From contig NZ_OX373462.1 in the NCBI RefSeq assembly GCF_947331815.1, positions 2,419,961 through 2,483,960 on the forward strand: a stretch of DNA of 64,000 nt, written 5' to 3'. The DNA comes from Cyanobacterium sp. uoEpiScrs1. GTDB taxonomy: Bacteria > Cyanobacteriota > Cyanobacteriia > Cyanobacteriales > Microcystaceae. A program made the position numbers and the translations under genes. This document shows positions 36,383 through 45,893 of this stretch, in pieces. The notes beneath the pieces were generated by a model. The model searched no databases and had not been told where the DNA came from. It was given only the letters and a program-made list of their open reading frames with translations. How positions within the stretch are numbered: position 1 is the first letter of the stretch; each line of letters opens with the position of its first letter.

Positions 36383-37891
36383 ATGACATTCTTTCAAAGA
36401 GCTAGTGGTATTTTATTACATCCAACATCCCTACCCAGCCGCTTTGGTATTGGTGACTTGGGAGAGGGAGCTTATCGTTTCATTGATTTTTTGGAAAAAG
36501 CGGGTCAAACCATATGGCAAGTTCTTCCTTTAGGTCCAACTGGATACGGTAACTCTCCTTATTTATCTTATTCTTCGTTGGCGGGGAATCCTTTATTGAT
36601 TAGCCCAGATATTTTGTACGAGGATGCACTAGTTACTCGAGAAGATTTAGACTCTTTTCCAAAATTCTTAAGTGATTATGTTGATTATGATCTTGTAATT
36701 AAAACTAAGTTTCCTCTTCTAAAAAAAGCAAGTAATACTTTTCAAGCTAATGTTTCAAGTGAACTGTATCAGAACTTCGAGAATTTTTGTGATCACCATT
36801 CCTATTGGTTAGACAACTATGCTCTTTTTATGTCTCTCCATGAAGTCCACCAAGGAAAGACTTGGAGACATTGGGATAAAGATATTGCTACCCGTCAACC
36901 TAAAGCAATAGAGAATTGGACAGAAAGATTAGCTGGATCAATTTTCTACTATAAGTTCCTTCAGTTCGAATTTTTTCGTCAGTGGCAAAGGGTTAAAAAA
37001 TATGCTAACGATCGCGGTATTCATATTTTTGGAGATATTCCTATCTATGTTGCTTACGATAGCGTCGATGTTTGGTCCAATGCTGAACTTTTTTGTTTAG
37101 ATAAAGAAACCCAAGCCGCATCCTTAATGGCTGGTGTTCCTCCAGATTATTTTAGTTCTACAGGACAATTGTGGGGAAATCCAGTATACAATTGGAAAAA
37201 ACTTGAAGAAATCAACTTTAAATGGTGGATTGTACGATTTAAAAGAACATTGGAGTATCTTGATATTGTAAGAATTGACCATTTCCGAGGTTTTGAAGCT
37301 TATTGGGCAGTTCCCCAGGGAGAAACTACAGCTGAGAATGGGGAGTGGCTAAAGGCTCCGGGAGAAAAATTCTTTCAGTATCTTAAGAACGAATTAGGCG
37401 AATTACCTATTGTTGCGGAAGATTTAGGGGTTATTACCCCAGAAGTCGAAGCTTTAAGAGATAAATTTAACCTCCCAGGGATGAAACTTCTCCATTTTGC
37501 TTTTGACAGTGATCGCGCTAATCCTTTCCTTCCTTACAACTACACTAATCATAACTGTGTTGTTTACACAGGGACTCATGACAACAACACGACAGTAGGA
37601 TGGTTTGCAGAACGTAGTTTTGAAGATAATGTAAGAATTACAGACTATTTGGGTGGTATCTGTCCACAAGGGATTAACTGGAGTTTAATTCGCTTAGCTA
37701 TGGGGTCCATCGCTAATCAAGCAATCTTTCCATTACAAGATTTGCTTGGTTTAACGGAAACAGCAAGAATGAATATTCCTGGACTGGCTGATGGTAACTG
37801 GAGATGGAGATATTCTTTCGAAGTATTAACTCCAGAATTAATTAACCATTTACGATTCTTAACAGAATTGTATGGACGTACAACTTACTAA
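36383..37891 (+). CDS. malQ: 4-alpha-glucanotransferase (amylomaltase)
   Basis: GH77 enzyme that moves alpha-1,4-glucan chains between acceptors, used in glycogen and maltodextrin use. The frame gives 502 residues from ATG 36383 (MTFFQRASGILLHPTSLPS). An upstream TTG would extend it, but the family starts near here. Conserved motifs are seen: GQTIWQVLPLGPTGYGNSPY, the catalytic Asp in VRIDHFRGFEAYW, the Glu in IVAEDLG and YTGTHDNNTT. It is intact, whereas the partner debranching gene glgX in this window is broken, so glycogen breakdown may be changed. Confidence 0.95.
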   Translation: MTFFQRASGILLHPTSLPSRFGIGDLGEGAYRFIDFLEKAGQTIWQVLPLGPTGYGNSPYLSYSSLAGNPLLISPDILYEDALVTREDLDSFPKFLSDYVDYDLVIKTKFPLLKKASNTFQANVSSELYQNFENFCDHHSYWLDNYALFMSLHEVHQGKTWRHWDKDIATRQPKAIENWTERLAGSIFYYKFLQFEFFRQWQRVKKYANDRGIHIFGDIPIYVAYDSVDVWSNAELFCLDKETQAASLMAGVPPDYFSSTGQLWGNPVYNWKKLEEINFKWWIVRFKRTLEYLDIVRIDHFRGFEAYWAVPQGETTAENGEWLKAPGEKFFQYLKNELGELPIVAEDLGVITPEVEALRDKFNLPGMKLLHFAFDSDRANPFLPYNYTNHNCVVYTGTHDNNTTVGWFAERSFEDNVRITDYLGGICPQGINWSLIRLAMGSIANQAIFPLQDLLGLTETARMNIPGLADGNWRWRYSFEVLTPELINHLRFLTELYGRTTY

Positions 37892-38496
37892 ACAAATTGG
37901 ATATCGAAATATTCAGATTAAAGTTATCAATTCTAAAAGTTGTTTATTAACTAAGAATTAAGCGGACATATCAGTCACCAACTATGAGGTTTTCAGTATT
38001 CAGTAGTTTATTTTTTTTATCACATAACATGACAGATCCAAATAATTTTTTAGTATATTGACTTACAGTGCTTATACTTATCTTAAAACATACTGTATAA
38101 ATAGTATTTAATACAATTTAGATTTAGGTTACTTGTTTTTACAGCAGTCTAAACTAGGAGTAGATTATACTGTTTGCATAAAAATAATGAACTAACTTTA
38201 GCTATGAAGCTGTGGTATTATGTCTTATGATTATTATGGGTATACTTTCTTGTTTTTTACTCGAGAATCATTAAGAAAAGCCCCTGGTGGCGTTGAAGAC
38301 AGCAAACTCAATAAAAACAAAGTTTTGTTACTTCAATGAACCACCAGAAGTATAGAGCAATTCTTGGTGACAAGAGAAGTTCTTGCAATAGCAATAAACC
38401 TCTGCAGTGAAAGAAGAGAATTTATTGATAATAGTTCCCTATAAACTTAGTAAACAGTTACGAGTAAATAGTTATTAATAATCCATATCATTTTTA
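37892..38496. other. Gap upstream of rdgB with a structured element
   Basis: A 605-base gap. The first 380 bases show nothing clear. From 38284 there is marked secondary structure, listed separately as a possible RNA or leader. Confidence 0.5.
38284..38385 (+). ncRNA. Candidate structured RNA or rdgB leader
   Basis: A long stem CTGGTGG-CGTTGAAG (38284-38298) pairs with CTTCAATG-aa-CCACCAG (38331-38347) with a two-base bulge. Next, TTCTTG/CAAGAG (38361-38366 with 38371-38376) forms a hairpin that competes with CAAGA/TCTTG (38371-38375 with 38381-38385). It lies about 110-210 bases before rdgB. Local base content is more G+C rich than the gap around it. It matches no RNA family that I can name. 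Confidence 0.35.
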
Positions 38497-39078
38497 ATGA
38501 AAAAGCTAATTGTTGCCACAAGTAATCCTGGTAAACTTAAAGAAATACGACAATATTTAACTGAATTAGACTGTAAATTACAATTGAAGCCAGATACTCT
38601 AGAGATTGAAGAAACAGGCACTACATTTGTTGAAAATGCTTGTTTAAAAGCTTCTCAAGTGGCTAAAGCCTTAGGAGAGTGGACGATCGCTGATGATTCA
38701 GGATTAGCAGTAGATGCTCTAAATGGTGCACCAGGAATATATTCAGCTCGGTATGGTTTAACAGATAAAGAGCGTATTGAACGGTTATTGAGAGAATTGG
38801 GAAATACAAAACAGCGTCAAGGGCAATTTGTGTGTGCTATTGCGATTGCCCGTAGAGATGGTTCAATTGCTTTACAAAGTGAGGGTATTTGTCGCGGAGA
38901 AATTCTGACTAGTCCGAGGGGAACAGAAGGGTTTGGTTACGATCCCATTTTTTATGTTCCTCAATATAAACAAACTTTTGCCCAAATGCCGCCAGATGTC
39001 AAATATAAAGTGAGTCATCGAGGTCAAGCATTTGAAGCTTTACTTCCCCAGTTATCTGAGGTATCAACTATACCTTGA
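38497..39078 (+). CDS. rdgB: XTP/dITP diphosphatase (RdgB/HAM1 family)
   Basis: Removes non-standard purine nucleotides such as dITP and XTP and so prevents mutation. The 193 residues start with the standard KKLIVATSNPGKLKEI and hold ADDSGLAVDALNGAPGIYSARY, GFGYDPIFYVP and the C-terminal KVSHRGQAF. All are conserved parts of the substrate pocket. Followed 84 bases later by a small membrane protein gene on the same strand. It is intact, unlike many genes in this region. Confidence 0.95.
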   Translation: MKKLIVATSNPGKLKEIRQYLTELDCKLQLKPDTLEIEETGTTFVENACLKASQVAKALGEWTIADDSGLAVDALNGAPGIYSARYGLTDKERIERLLRELGNTKQRQGQFVCAIAIARRDGSIALQSEGICRGEILTSPRGTEGFGYDPIFYVPQYKQTFAQMPPDVKYKVSHRGQAFEALLPQLSEVSTIP

Positions 39079-39162
39079 GATGGTCGCCGAAATAATATTA
39101 TCGAAAATTGTCATAATTTCTATTTGACTTATCATTTAGTTTTTTATTAGATAATTGTCAGT

Positions 39163-39405
39163 ATGGACAAAGATACTAAATTTGCGTTATTAGTTTTAGG
39201 ACTTCCTATTTTAGGCTTACTTTATTGTGGCGGAATCATTGTCGTCCTAAGAAATATTCCATTTGCCAGAGAACATCCCTTAGTGATTGGCTTTGGAGTA
39301 ATGTTTTTCCCTTTCACGTTAGCAGCAACGATTTGGATAAGAGCTTCTGCTAAGGCTTACAAAAAAAACGAATTCATGATGAAATTAGAAGATAAAGAAA
39401 AATGA
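39163..39405 (+). CDS. Small two-span membrane protein, unknown
   Basis: An 80-residue protein with two hydrophobic segments (about residues 8-29 and 40-60) and a charged C-terminal tail (AYKKNEFMMKLEDKEK). I do not recognise a family beyond small cyanobacterial membrane proteins. It follows rdgB by 84 bases and precedes a strong two-way terminator, so rdgB and this gene may form one transcript. The frame is not low-complexity and has a clear ATG. Confidence 0.65.
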   Translation: MDKDTKFALLVLGLPILGLLYCGGIIVVLRNIPFAREHPLVIGFGVMFFPFTLAATIWIRASAKAYKKNEFMMKLEDKEK

Positions 39406-39443
39406 GATTATTTAACTTCTTGACCATGATCTAAGAAACTAAC

Positions 39444-39486
39444 GAGAGCAAACTCCCCTTAGTTCAATTGAGGGGAGTTTACTCTC
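39444..39486. terminator. Two-way terminator between convergent genes
   Basis: A 10-bp G+C-rich stem (39450-39459 with 39471-39480, AAACTCCCCT/AGGGGAGTTT) is extended past one mismatch by five more pairs (39444-39448 with 39482-39486). It lies between the small membrane protein gene (+) and folE (-) and can serve both. Confidence 0.8.
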
Positions 39487-39508
39487 AAGACTAGTATTGT
39501 TAAATTAG

Positions 39509-40231
39509 CTACTTAAAAAAATTTGGTTGATGGCGAATCGAATTTAGGAACTCTTCACGAGTTTTCTGTTCTCTGTGAAAGACTCCTAGCATCGTACTGG
39601 TAAAAGTCCAAGAACCTAGTTTTTGGACCCCTCTCATCACCATACACATGTGAGTTGCTTCCATTACGACTGCTACTCCTTGAGGATCTAGAATTTCTTG
39701 GATTGCCTCCGCAATTTGACGAGTTAAGCGTTCTTGTACTTGTAAACGGCGGGAATACATTTCTACAATCCGAGCTAGTTTACTGAGTCCGACTACTTTT
39801 TGATCAGGAATATATGCAACGTGGACTTTTCCCACAAATGGAAGCATATGATGTTCACAGAGACTAGAGAAATGGATGTCTCGTACTAAAACCATCTCAC
39901 TGTGTCCCTCATCAAAAATAGCATCATTTACTATACTGTTTAGGGATTGATTATATCCATCAGTTAGAAACGCCATGGCTTCTGCAACCCGTTTAGGAGT
40001 TTTTAATAATCCCTCTCGATCGGGATCTTCCCCTAGCGCTTCTAAGATAGTTCGGACAGCCGCCATTATTTTTTCCTTATTAGTTGTCTCAGCTGGATGG
40101 AAATGTACTTGTTTTTCATTATAGGTATTATGATCAGGTTGGCTGGAACCACACTCAATCGTATTGGGGCTGAGATCATTTAGTCCGTTAAAATCCAGGG
40201 AATTAAATCCTTTAGAAGACGCTATTGTCAT
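39509..40231 (-). CDS. folE: GTP cyclohydrolase I
   Basis: Makes dihydroneopterin triphosphate from GTP, the first step of folate (and a shared step toward queuosine) synthesis. The 240 residues carry the zinc ligands in [20 protein letters not shown] and the later Cys in [38 protein letters not shown] marks the start of the conserved core near residue 60. The N-terminal 45 residues are variable, as usual. It follows the SDR gene by 27 bases on the same strand, so they likely share a transcript. Confidence 0.96.
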   Translation of the reverse strand: MTIASSKGFNSLDFNGLNDLSPNTIECGSSQPDHNTYNEKQVHFHPAETTNKEKIMAAVRTILEALGEDPDREGLLKTPKRVAEAMAFLTDGYNQSLNSIVNDAIFDEGHSEMVLVRDIHFSSLCEHHMLPFVGKVHVAYIPDQKVVGLSKLARIVEMYSRRLQVQERLTRQIAEAIQEILDPQGVAVVMEATHMCMVMRGVQKLGSWTFTSTMLGVFHREQKTREEFLNSIRHQPNFFK

Positions 40232-40258
40232 GATTAAAGTAAAAACACTTATCGGAGC

Positions 40259-40987
40259 TTACAGAGTTCCAGCACTAGGTACAATGGTCATTTCTTCAAT
40301 AACAGCTTCTGCTGGCAAGAGTGCCGCCTGAAGAATAGTTTGAGCGACAGTATAGGGATCGAGCATAGTAGAACGATTCAAATCAGCTTGAACAGTATCT
40401 GTATCCCAAATAGAGGTGTTAACTGCTCCAGGGTTGATGGTGATGATACGAATACCATTGGCTCGTTCTTCAGCCGCTAAAACCTTAGAAAAAGCGGCTA
40501 ATCCAGCCTTACTGACACTATAAGCGCCCCATTTAGGGAATGCATGAGAAGTAGCGATAGAAGATATATTAATAATTGTTCCATAACCCTGCTCACGCAT
40601 CTGGGGTAAAACTCCCCTGATACATTGAAATACACTAGTCAAGTTTAAATCCATCACTCTTTGCCAGTCTGATAAAGAGGTATCTGCTAGAAGATTGGTG
40701 TAACCCATTCCCGCATTATTAACAATAATATCAATCCCTCCTAAACTATCAGCAATTCCTTCTACTTTTGCTGGTATCTCAGCCAATTGACATAAATCAA
40801 TCCCGTAGGTTTGAGTTAATACCCCCATCTTTTGGGCTGCTTTAGCAACTTCTTGTAACTTATCTGAGGGACGGCTGATTAAGGCAAGATTTATCCCAGC
40901 TTTAGCAAAAGTCAGAGCGGTTGCTTCTCCGATCCCACTACTGGCTCCTGTGATAACGGCTCGAAGTTTACTTGAGGAAAAACTCAT
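40259..40987 (-). CDS. Short-chain dehydrogenase/reductase
   Basis: Classical SDR of 242 residues with the NAD(P) site TGASSGIGEA, NNAG and the catalytic YSVSK with the upstream Ser in INISSIATS. Substrate is not clear; FabG is less likely because sequence outside the core motifs differs and fab genes are not adjacent. Cyanobacterial homologues next to folE are simply called SDR family oxidoreductase, and a pteridine link is conceivable from the context only. First gene of the SDR-folE pair. Confidence 0.85.
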   Translation of the reverse strand: MSFSSSKLRAVITGASSGIGEATALTFAKAGINLALISRPSDKLQEVAKAAQKMGVLTQTYGIDLCQLAEIPAKVEGIADSLGGIDIIVNNAGMGYTNLLADTSLSDWQRVMDLNLTSVFQCIRGVLPQMREQGYGTIINISSIATSHAFPKWGAYSVSKAGLAAFSKVLAAEERANGIRIITINPGAVNTSIWDTDTVQADLNRSTMLDPYTVAQTILQAALLPAEAVIEEMTIVPSAGTL

Positions 40988-41346
40988 GATAGGCTCCTAT
41001 TTCAGTATCTACACTGTCCTCTGATTGAGCGTTATTTAAATTGTGTCAAGCTAGAGCCCAAAGCAACTTAGATAAGTCAGGGAACAATAGGAATTGATTC
41101 GTTAAGAAACCTATTAATTGCTTTGAGGGATAAGACTCTACATCGAGAGATAATGATATCCGAGGAACCAACAACATCTGGACCAAAACGAGCCTAGCTC
41201 ATCTCGCTTTAGCTATTTTTACAGATATCGCCTGAGTAATTATAACATTTCAGAATCATAGAGTCCTAAATTTCAGGATGTAAATTTTCAGTTATAGATA
41301 ATTGTCCATTTTTTGAAATAAGGACATTGTTTTTAGAAAAATCTTA
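40988..41346. other. Gap between SDR and accA
   Basis: A 359-base intergenic space upstream of the SDR gene and downstream of accA. No hairpin or gene stands out. Confidence 0.4.
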
Positions 41347-42321
41347 TTAGTTCTCAAGAAATTTACCAATTTTTCGATATTTTTGATAACGTAATTGTCG
41401 TCGCTCTTTAGCTGTCATAGAAGAAAGTTCATCGAGAGTATCTAGAAGAGTCTGTTTCAGTAGAGCGGAAGCTTCCAGTGGTTTTGTGTGAGCTGCTCCT
41501 GAAGGTTCCGGAACAATCTGATCTACAATGCCCAATTCTTTAAGATTTAAGGCTGTTATTTTTAGAGCTTTGGCCGCCTGAGGAGATTTTTTCGCATCTT
41601 TCCAGAGAATAGCAGCACAGGCCTCTGGCGTAGCAACCATATAGACAGCATGTTCAAGCATTAATAAGCGATCCCCTACGCCAATACCTAATGCTCCACC
41701 CGAGCCCCCTTCTCCAATAACAGTAGAAATAATGGGGACGTCTAAGCAGAACATTTCTCGTAAATTGTGAGCGATTGCTTCTCCTTGTCCTAACTTTTCG
41801 GCTTCTACTCCTGCCCAAGCTCCAGGAGTATCGATAAAAGTTAAAATTGGCTGATTAAATTGGTTGGCACGTTTCATTAAACGCATAGCTTTGCGATAAC
41901 CTCCAGGGGAAGCCATTCCAAAGTTGCGGGCAACATTATCTTTAGTGTCTCGTCCTTTTTGTTCCCCTAAAATGGTTACAGGACGACCTCCTAAACGCGC
42001 TACTCCGCCAACTAAAGCAGGATCATCATACCCACCGCGATCACCATGCAGTTCAAACCATTCATCAGTAATTGCTTGAATATAGTCAAGGGTACTAGGA
42101 CGGCGGGGATGGCGGGCTAATTGCAGCCTTTGAGATGGGGTGAGGGTAGTAAAAATTTCTTGACATAATTGCTCGGCTCGTCGTTCAAGTTGAGCAATTT
42201 GTTCGGAGACATCAACATTATTCTCTTCAGCAAGTTTCCAAATTTGACTAATACGGGCTTCTAATTCTGATAAAGGTTTTTCAAAATCTAAAAGAAAGGT
42301 TCGGCGTTCAGTTTTTGCCAT
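41347..42321 (-). CDS. accA: Acetyl-CoA carboxylase carboxyltransferase, alpha subunit
   Basis: One half of the carboxyltransferase that makes malonyl-CoA for fatty acids. The 324 residues show the family pattern: an N-terminal helical part ([16 protein letters not shown]), then [33 protein letters not shown] sequence and [23 protein letters not shown]. The C-terminal [19 protein letters not shown] is also present. It stands alone; accB, accC and accD are elsewhere, which is normal in cyanobacteria. Intact. Confidence 0.96.
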   Translation of the reverse strand: MAKTERRTFLLDFEKPLSELEARISQIWKLAEENNVDVSEQIAQLERRAEQLCQEIFTTLTPSQRLQLARHPRRPSTLDYIQAITDEWFELHGDRGGYDDPALVGGVARLGGRPVTILGEQKGRDTKDNVARNFGMASPGGYRKAMRLMKRANQFNQPILTFIDTPGAWAGVEAEKLGQGEAIAHNLREMFCLDVPIISTVIGEGGSGGALGIGVGDRLLMLEHAVYMVATPEACAAILWKDAKKSPQAAKALKITALNLKELGIVDQIVPEPSGAAHTKPLEASALLKQTLLDTLDELSSMTAKERRQLRYQKYRKIGKFLEN

Positions 42322-43789
42322 TGTTCGTTTCTATCTGTTTAGTTTATATTAGTTAACGGTTAAGAATAGAGAGCAACATAAGACACAATTAATTTTAACT
42401 TAATTTAGTAACTATTACGGCTAATTGACATTGCTTGATGTAACAAAGAAGCTCATCTATTTTTTTATCTATCCCATCTAGAATAAATTAAGAATTTATA
42501 ATAAGGAATGATTTTTTTTGCGCATAGAAATACATGAATATGTCTAAATATTTTTATTTTTCTACATAGAGAATTATCAATCGATAAGCAGTAATTAATA
42601 AAAATTTATATTTGTGTATTCTGCAATATTGAAGATTTAGGTTTATAACCATAGAATATATTAGCTTACAATGGTATATTTATGATAAGTATTCTATCTA
42701 CTAAATACATTGAATTATTTATCACAAGACTTTAAGTAAAATACAAACAACTCTACGTATCAAAAAACACATCAATTAGTTTATTGTTTTTTGTATTCTA
42801 ATTACTAAAAAGTTTGCTAAAAACAAATTCAAGTATCATATTTTATGATAAAATCGACTATACGTAACATTGATATAGACTTTAAATAATAAGAATAATG
42901 GCATAGCAAAGACAGATAACAAAATAGGTAAATAATTCTAATAACTTAGATTAAAAAATACATAAATGTCTCTAGTAAGCAATAAAAATTATGATTAATA
43001 AATAAAATTAAACTAGAGGCGTAATTTTTTAGTCCTAAAAATATACATGTTAAATAAATAATATATTCAGCATAATTTATGCATAAAATACATAAAAATA
43101 TCTAATATTGATAGATCAAGAAAGTTTAGTAAAAATTACAGCTCTTATTGGTTAGTAAACTTGGAACAGCAAAGCTAAAATAATAAGTTTATATCAAGAA
43201 CAATTATTAAGATTGGTCAAAAATATAGATCAATCTAACATTAAATTTAAAAATAAACTACCTATCTTTTTAAGAGGCTAAAGAAATAGAATAGTTTTTT
43301 AAAAATATATAAAATTTAAATTAAAGAATGGTTTCTATGGTTCAAAACTAGTTTATCATTAAATCTGATATTTATTGGCTAAAAATTTAACTTGTTAATT
43401 AATTATAAGTAATTATTTGTACTAGTAGTATCAAGTTAATTATTTATATTGTAAATAATTAAATCTTGATTTATTTAAGCCCAGATAATTAAACTACAAG
43501 TTACTAAATTTTAAAAAATAGTGATTGTGTATTAAATTATCTTAATTCAAGTGGACTTAGTTAATGAAATCATTATTGATCTGTTTGCCACGTTTACTGC
43601 CCTTAACCCAATACTAGTAACAAACTATTTCTTTATTCTATATAAATAATACATTTAGTCTGTAAATATTGGTTGAATTAGTTATTTGCGTAAAAATTAT
43701 TATTTATATACCTTAAATATTTACTAGTCAAAGTCAATTAGTGCCCATGGCTTAACATAATCGGTATTGTTCTTATTTATTGAATTACT
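42322..43789. other. Largest gene-free gap, 1.5 kb
   Basis: A very A+T-rich stretch between accA and the EamA-like gene with no good gene. The one frame that reads like protein is at 43551-43649 (VDLVNEIIIDLFATFTALNP), 32 codons from a GTG with an upstream stop. It may be a remnant of a membrane protein, but is too short to name. The rest looks like worn-out DNA. Confidence 0.5.
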
Positions 43790-44239
43790 CTAAACAAGTG
43801 AACGAGCCACTAAAATACTACCAATAGTGGTTAAAAAAGCTCCAACACATAAATATCCCATAGATACTTGGGTCCATTCATTAAAAATAATTAAAGCAAT
43901 ACAGACAGCAATTAAAGTATTACAATTGTAAATTGGAGATATAACTGAAAGGGGGATCGGAAACTTCTGAAGAGCTAAGGCAATCATTAATTGTCCCAAT
44001 GCCCATGTGACTCCAACACACAAAGAAGAAAGAATAGATCTAGGGTCAGCTGTAAAATTTTGTCCTACTGTAAAGTTACTAATTATCCCTACTAGAGTTA
44101 CTGCTATTCCGACAATTGTTACATAGGCACTTGTCGACATACCACCAGAGTTACTAACCTTAGTAAAAATATTGGAAATACCGAACATTAATGCAGGTAA
44201 TACTCCACCAAGTATTAGTGCTATTGTTTGCTGACTCAT
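43790..44239 (-). CDS. EamA/drug-metabolite-like membrane transporter, short
   Basis: A 149-residue membrane protein with about five hydrophobic segments. The pattern (ALMFGISNIFTKVSNSGG, VTWALGQLMIALALQKF, YNCNTLIAVCIALIIFNEW) resembles half of an EamA or GRP sugar-transporter protein. Half-size members that work as dimers exist. It could also be a cut-down remnant of a ten-span protein, but the frame is intact and ends cleanly. Divergent from the DUF938 gene by 97 bases. Substrate unknown. Confidence 0.65.
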   Translation of the reverse strand: MSQQTIALILGGVLPALMFGISNIFTKVSNSGGMSTSAYVTIVGIAVTLVGIISNFTVGQNFTADPRSILSSLCVGVTWALGQLMIALALQKFPIPLSVISPIYNCNTLIAVCIALIIFNEWTQVSMGYLCVGAFLTTIGSILVARSLV

Positions 44240-44336
44240 TTCATTTATTTCCTCTCATCAATATTCTGCTTGTAACTATTTTAATGTTATTCTTCTTACT
44301 AGACATTAAGCATCTATTTAATTTAAGTGAATTATT

Positions 44337-44960
44337 ATGACTTCGGAAAATGATTTAAGACAATATGCTCCTGCAACGCAGAGAAATCGTGATTCTATTT
44401 TTAAGATTTTGACAAGTATTTTACCTCCTAAAGGAAATATTTTAGAAATTGCTAGTGGCACAGGAGAACATGCTGTTTATTTCGCTTCAAAACTAAAAAA
44501 CTATCAATGGATACCTTCAGAACCTGATGAAATGCGGAAGAAAAGTATTGAAGCATGGCAAAAGTTCTGTCCTTCTTCCAATTGTCAGTCCCCTATAAAT
44601 ATAAATGTTCTTAATTCTTCTTGGACTAAGAAATTAAAAAATATAGAGCTTATAGCAATTGTCAATATCAATATGATTCATATTAGTCCTTGGGAAGCTT
44701 GTTTAGGGTTAGTTAAAGGAGCGGGTAGTTTATTAACCTCAGGAGGAATTCTTTATCTCTATGGACCCTACAAACAAGGAGGAAAACATACAGCTACTAG
44801 TAATCAGTTATTTGATGAATATCTTTGCGCTCAAAATCAAGCTTGGGGAGTTCGTCATCTTGAGGATGTTATTGAAATTTCTCAACAGCAAGGATTCAAG
44901 TTTATGCAAACAGTTAATATGCCAGCAAATAACCTGTCTGTCATTTTTGAAAAAAATTAA
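44337..44960 (+). CDS. DUF938 class I SAM-dependent methyltransferase-like protein
   Basis: A 207-residue protein with the family opening RQYAPATQRNRDSI and the SAM-binding motif ILEIASGTGEHAVYFA. Further segments IVNINMIHISPWEACLGLV and GGILYLYGPYKQGG are typical of DUF938. The family is widely conserved but its substrate is not known. Complete with a clear ATG. Divergent from the EamA-like gene; the two may share a promoter region. Confidence 0.88.
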   Translation: MTSENDLRQYAPATQRNRDSIFKILTSILPPKGNILEIASGTGEHAVYFASKLKNYQWIPSEPDEMRKKSIEAWQKFCPSSNCQSPININVLNSSWTKKLKNIELIAIVNINMIHISPWEACLGLVKGAGSLLTSGGILYLYGPYKQGGKHTATSNQLFDEYLCAQNQAWGVRHLEDVIEISQQQGFKFMQTVNMPANNLSVIFEKN

Positions 44961-45893
44961 CTTTTCATTATAATATTGCTACAGAATATTATAAGATTAT
45001 CCAGTATAGTAGAAGAAAAATAATATTGGATTATAGTAATCAATATAAATATTTTTAACAAAAATATTTATATATCTTTAATATTTCTATTTTTTTATTG
45101 ATTTAAGCAAAAATTGTTATATATTAATGAGCTGAACTGAAAAAATTTACGCTAAAAAAGCGATCAAATAAAGAGTAATCAAAAAAGCTAAAAATATAAC
45201 TACTTTTTTATAAATTTTCATTAGTTCTCTCACTTTTAATACTTAATCAATAACTAAACTATCAATTACTACACAAGTTTATAGTAGTGTTTTTTGTATG
45301 GTGCTTTCTACTTAATATAAATCAAGTCTTAGTTTAGAATTTTAAATCTAATTGGTTAGATAAAGACTTTATTTTATGCTACTTATTTATCTAAAGCTTT
45401 AATGTCTTTTAACTAAACTACCTATACATTCTAAATTATTAATAATAATGTGAGATACAATCTTGTTTTTTGCTCTATTTATGAATTTTATTAGTTTTTT
45501 GTCTATTGTTATAATTTTACCTATAAAAATACTAAATGTAAGCTTGCATTATCTTAATGTTCTTGTCTTGATTTCAGTTGTCTAAAAATATTTACAACTC
45601 TAAATTTAAACTATATAAATCTTTAATAGTAACATATAAATATAGTTGTAGTTGTTGTATGGGTTTTTATTTTTGGATTTATTTTAAATAATTACATAAA
45701 ATAAAAAAAACTTATAGATAATCCTCTCCAGTTTAACTGATTCAATTAATATTTAATATGTTTACGTTAAATTTTGTTTAAAAAGTTTGACATAGTTATT
45801 ATCATATGAGTGAAAAGATAGGAACATTGGACACAACAGATTGATGCCTTAATGTATCACAATAAAAAAGATTAACATCACTTAATCTATACT
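44961..45893. other. Gap upstream of the M16 gene
   Basis: A 933-base AT-rich gap. In many cyanobacteria a catalytic M16 protease gene precedes the gene that follows here, but I can see no remnant of the HxxEH motif. A TTGACA at 45787-45792 lies about 100 bases before the M16 start but lacks a good -10 partner. Confidence 0.45.

Noticed and set aside
43551..43649. 32-codon hydrophobic frame resembling the start of a MarC-like membrane protein
   Set aside because: Too short and the similarity rests on a few residues; described only within the gap entry.
45787..45792. TTGACA box before the M16 gene
   Set aside because: No reasonable -10 box at 16-19 bases spacing, so not called a promoter.
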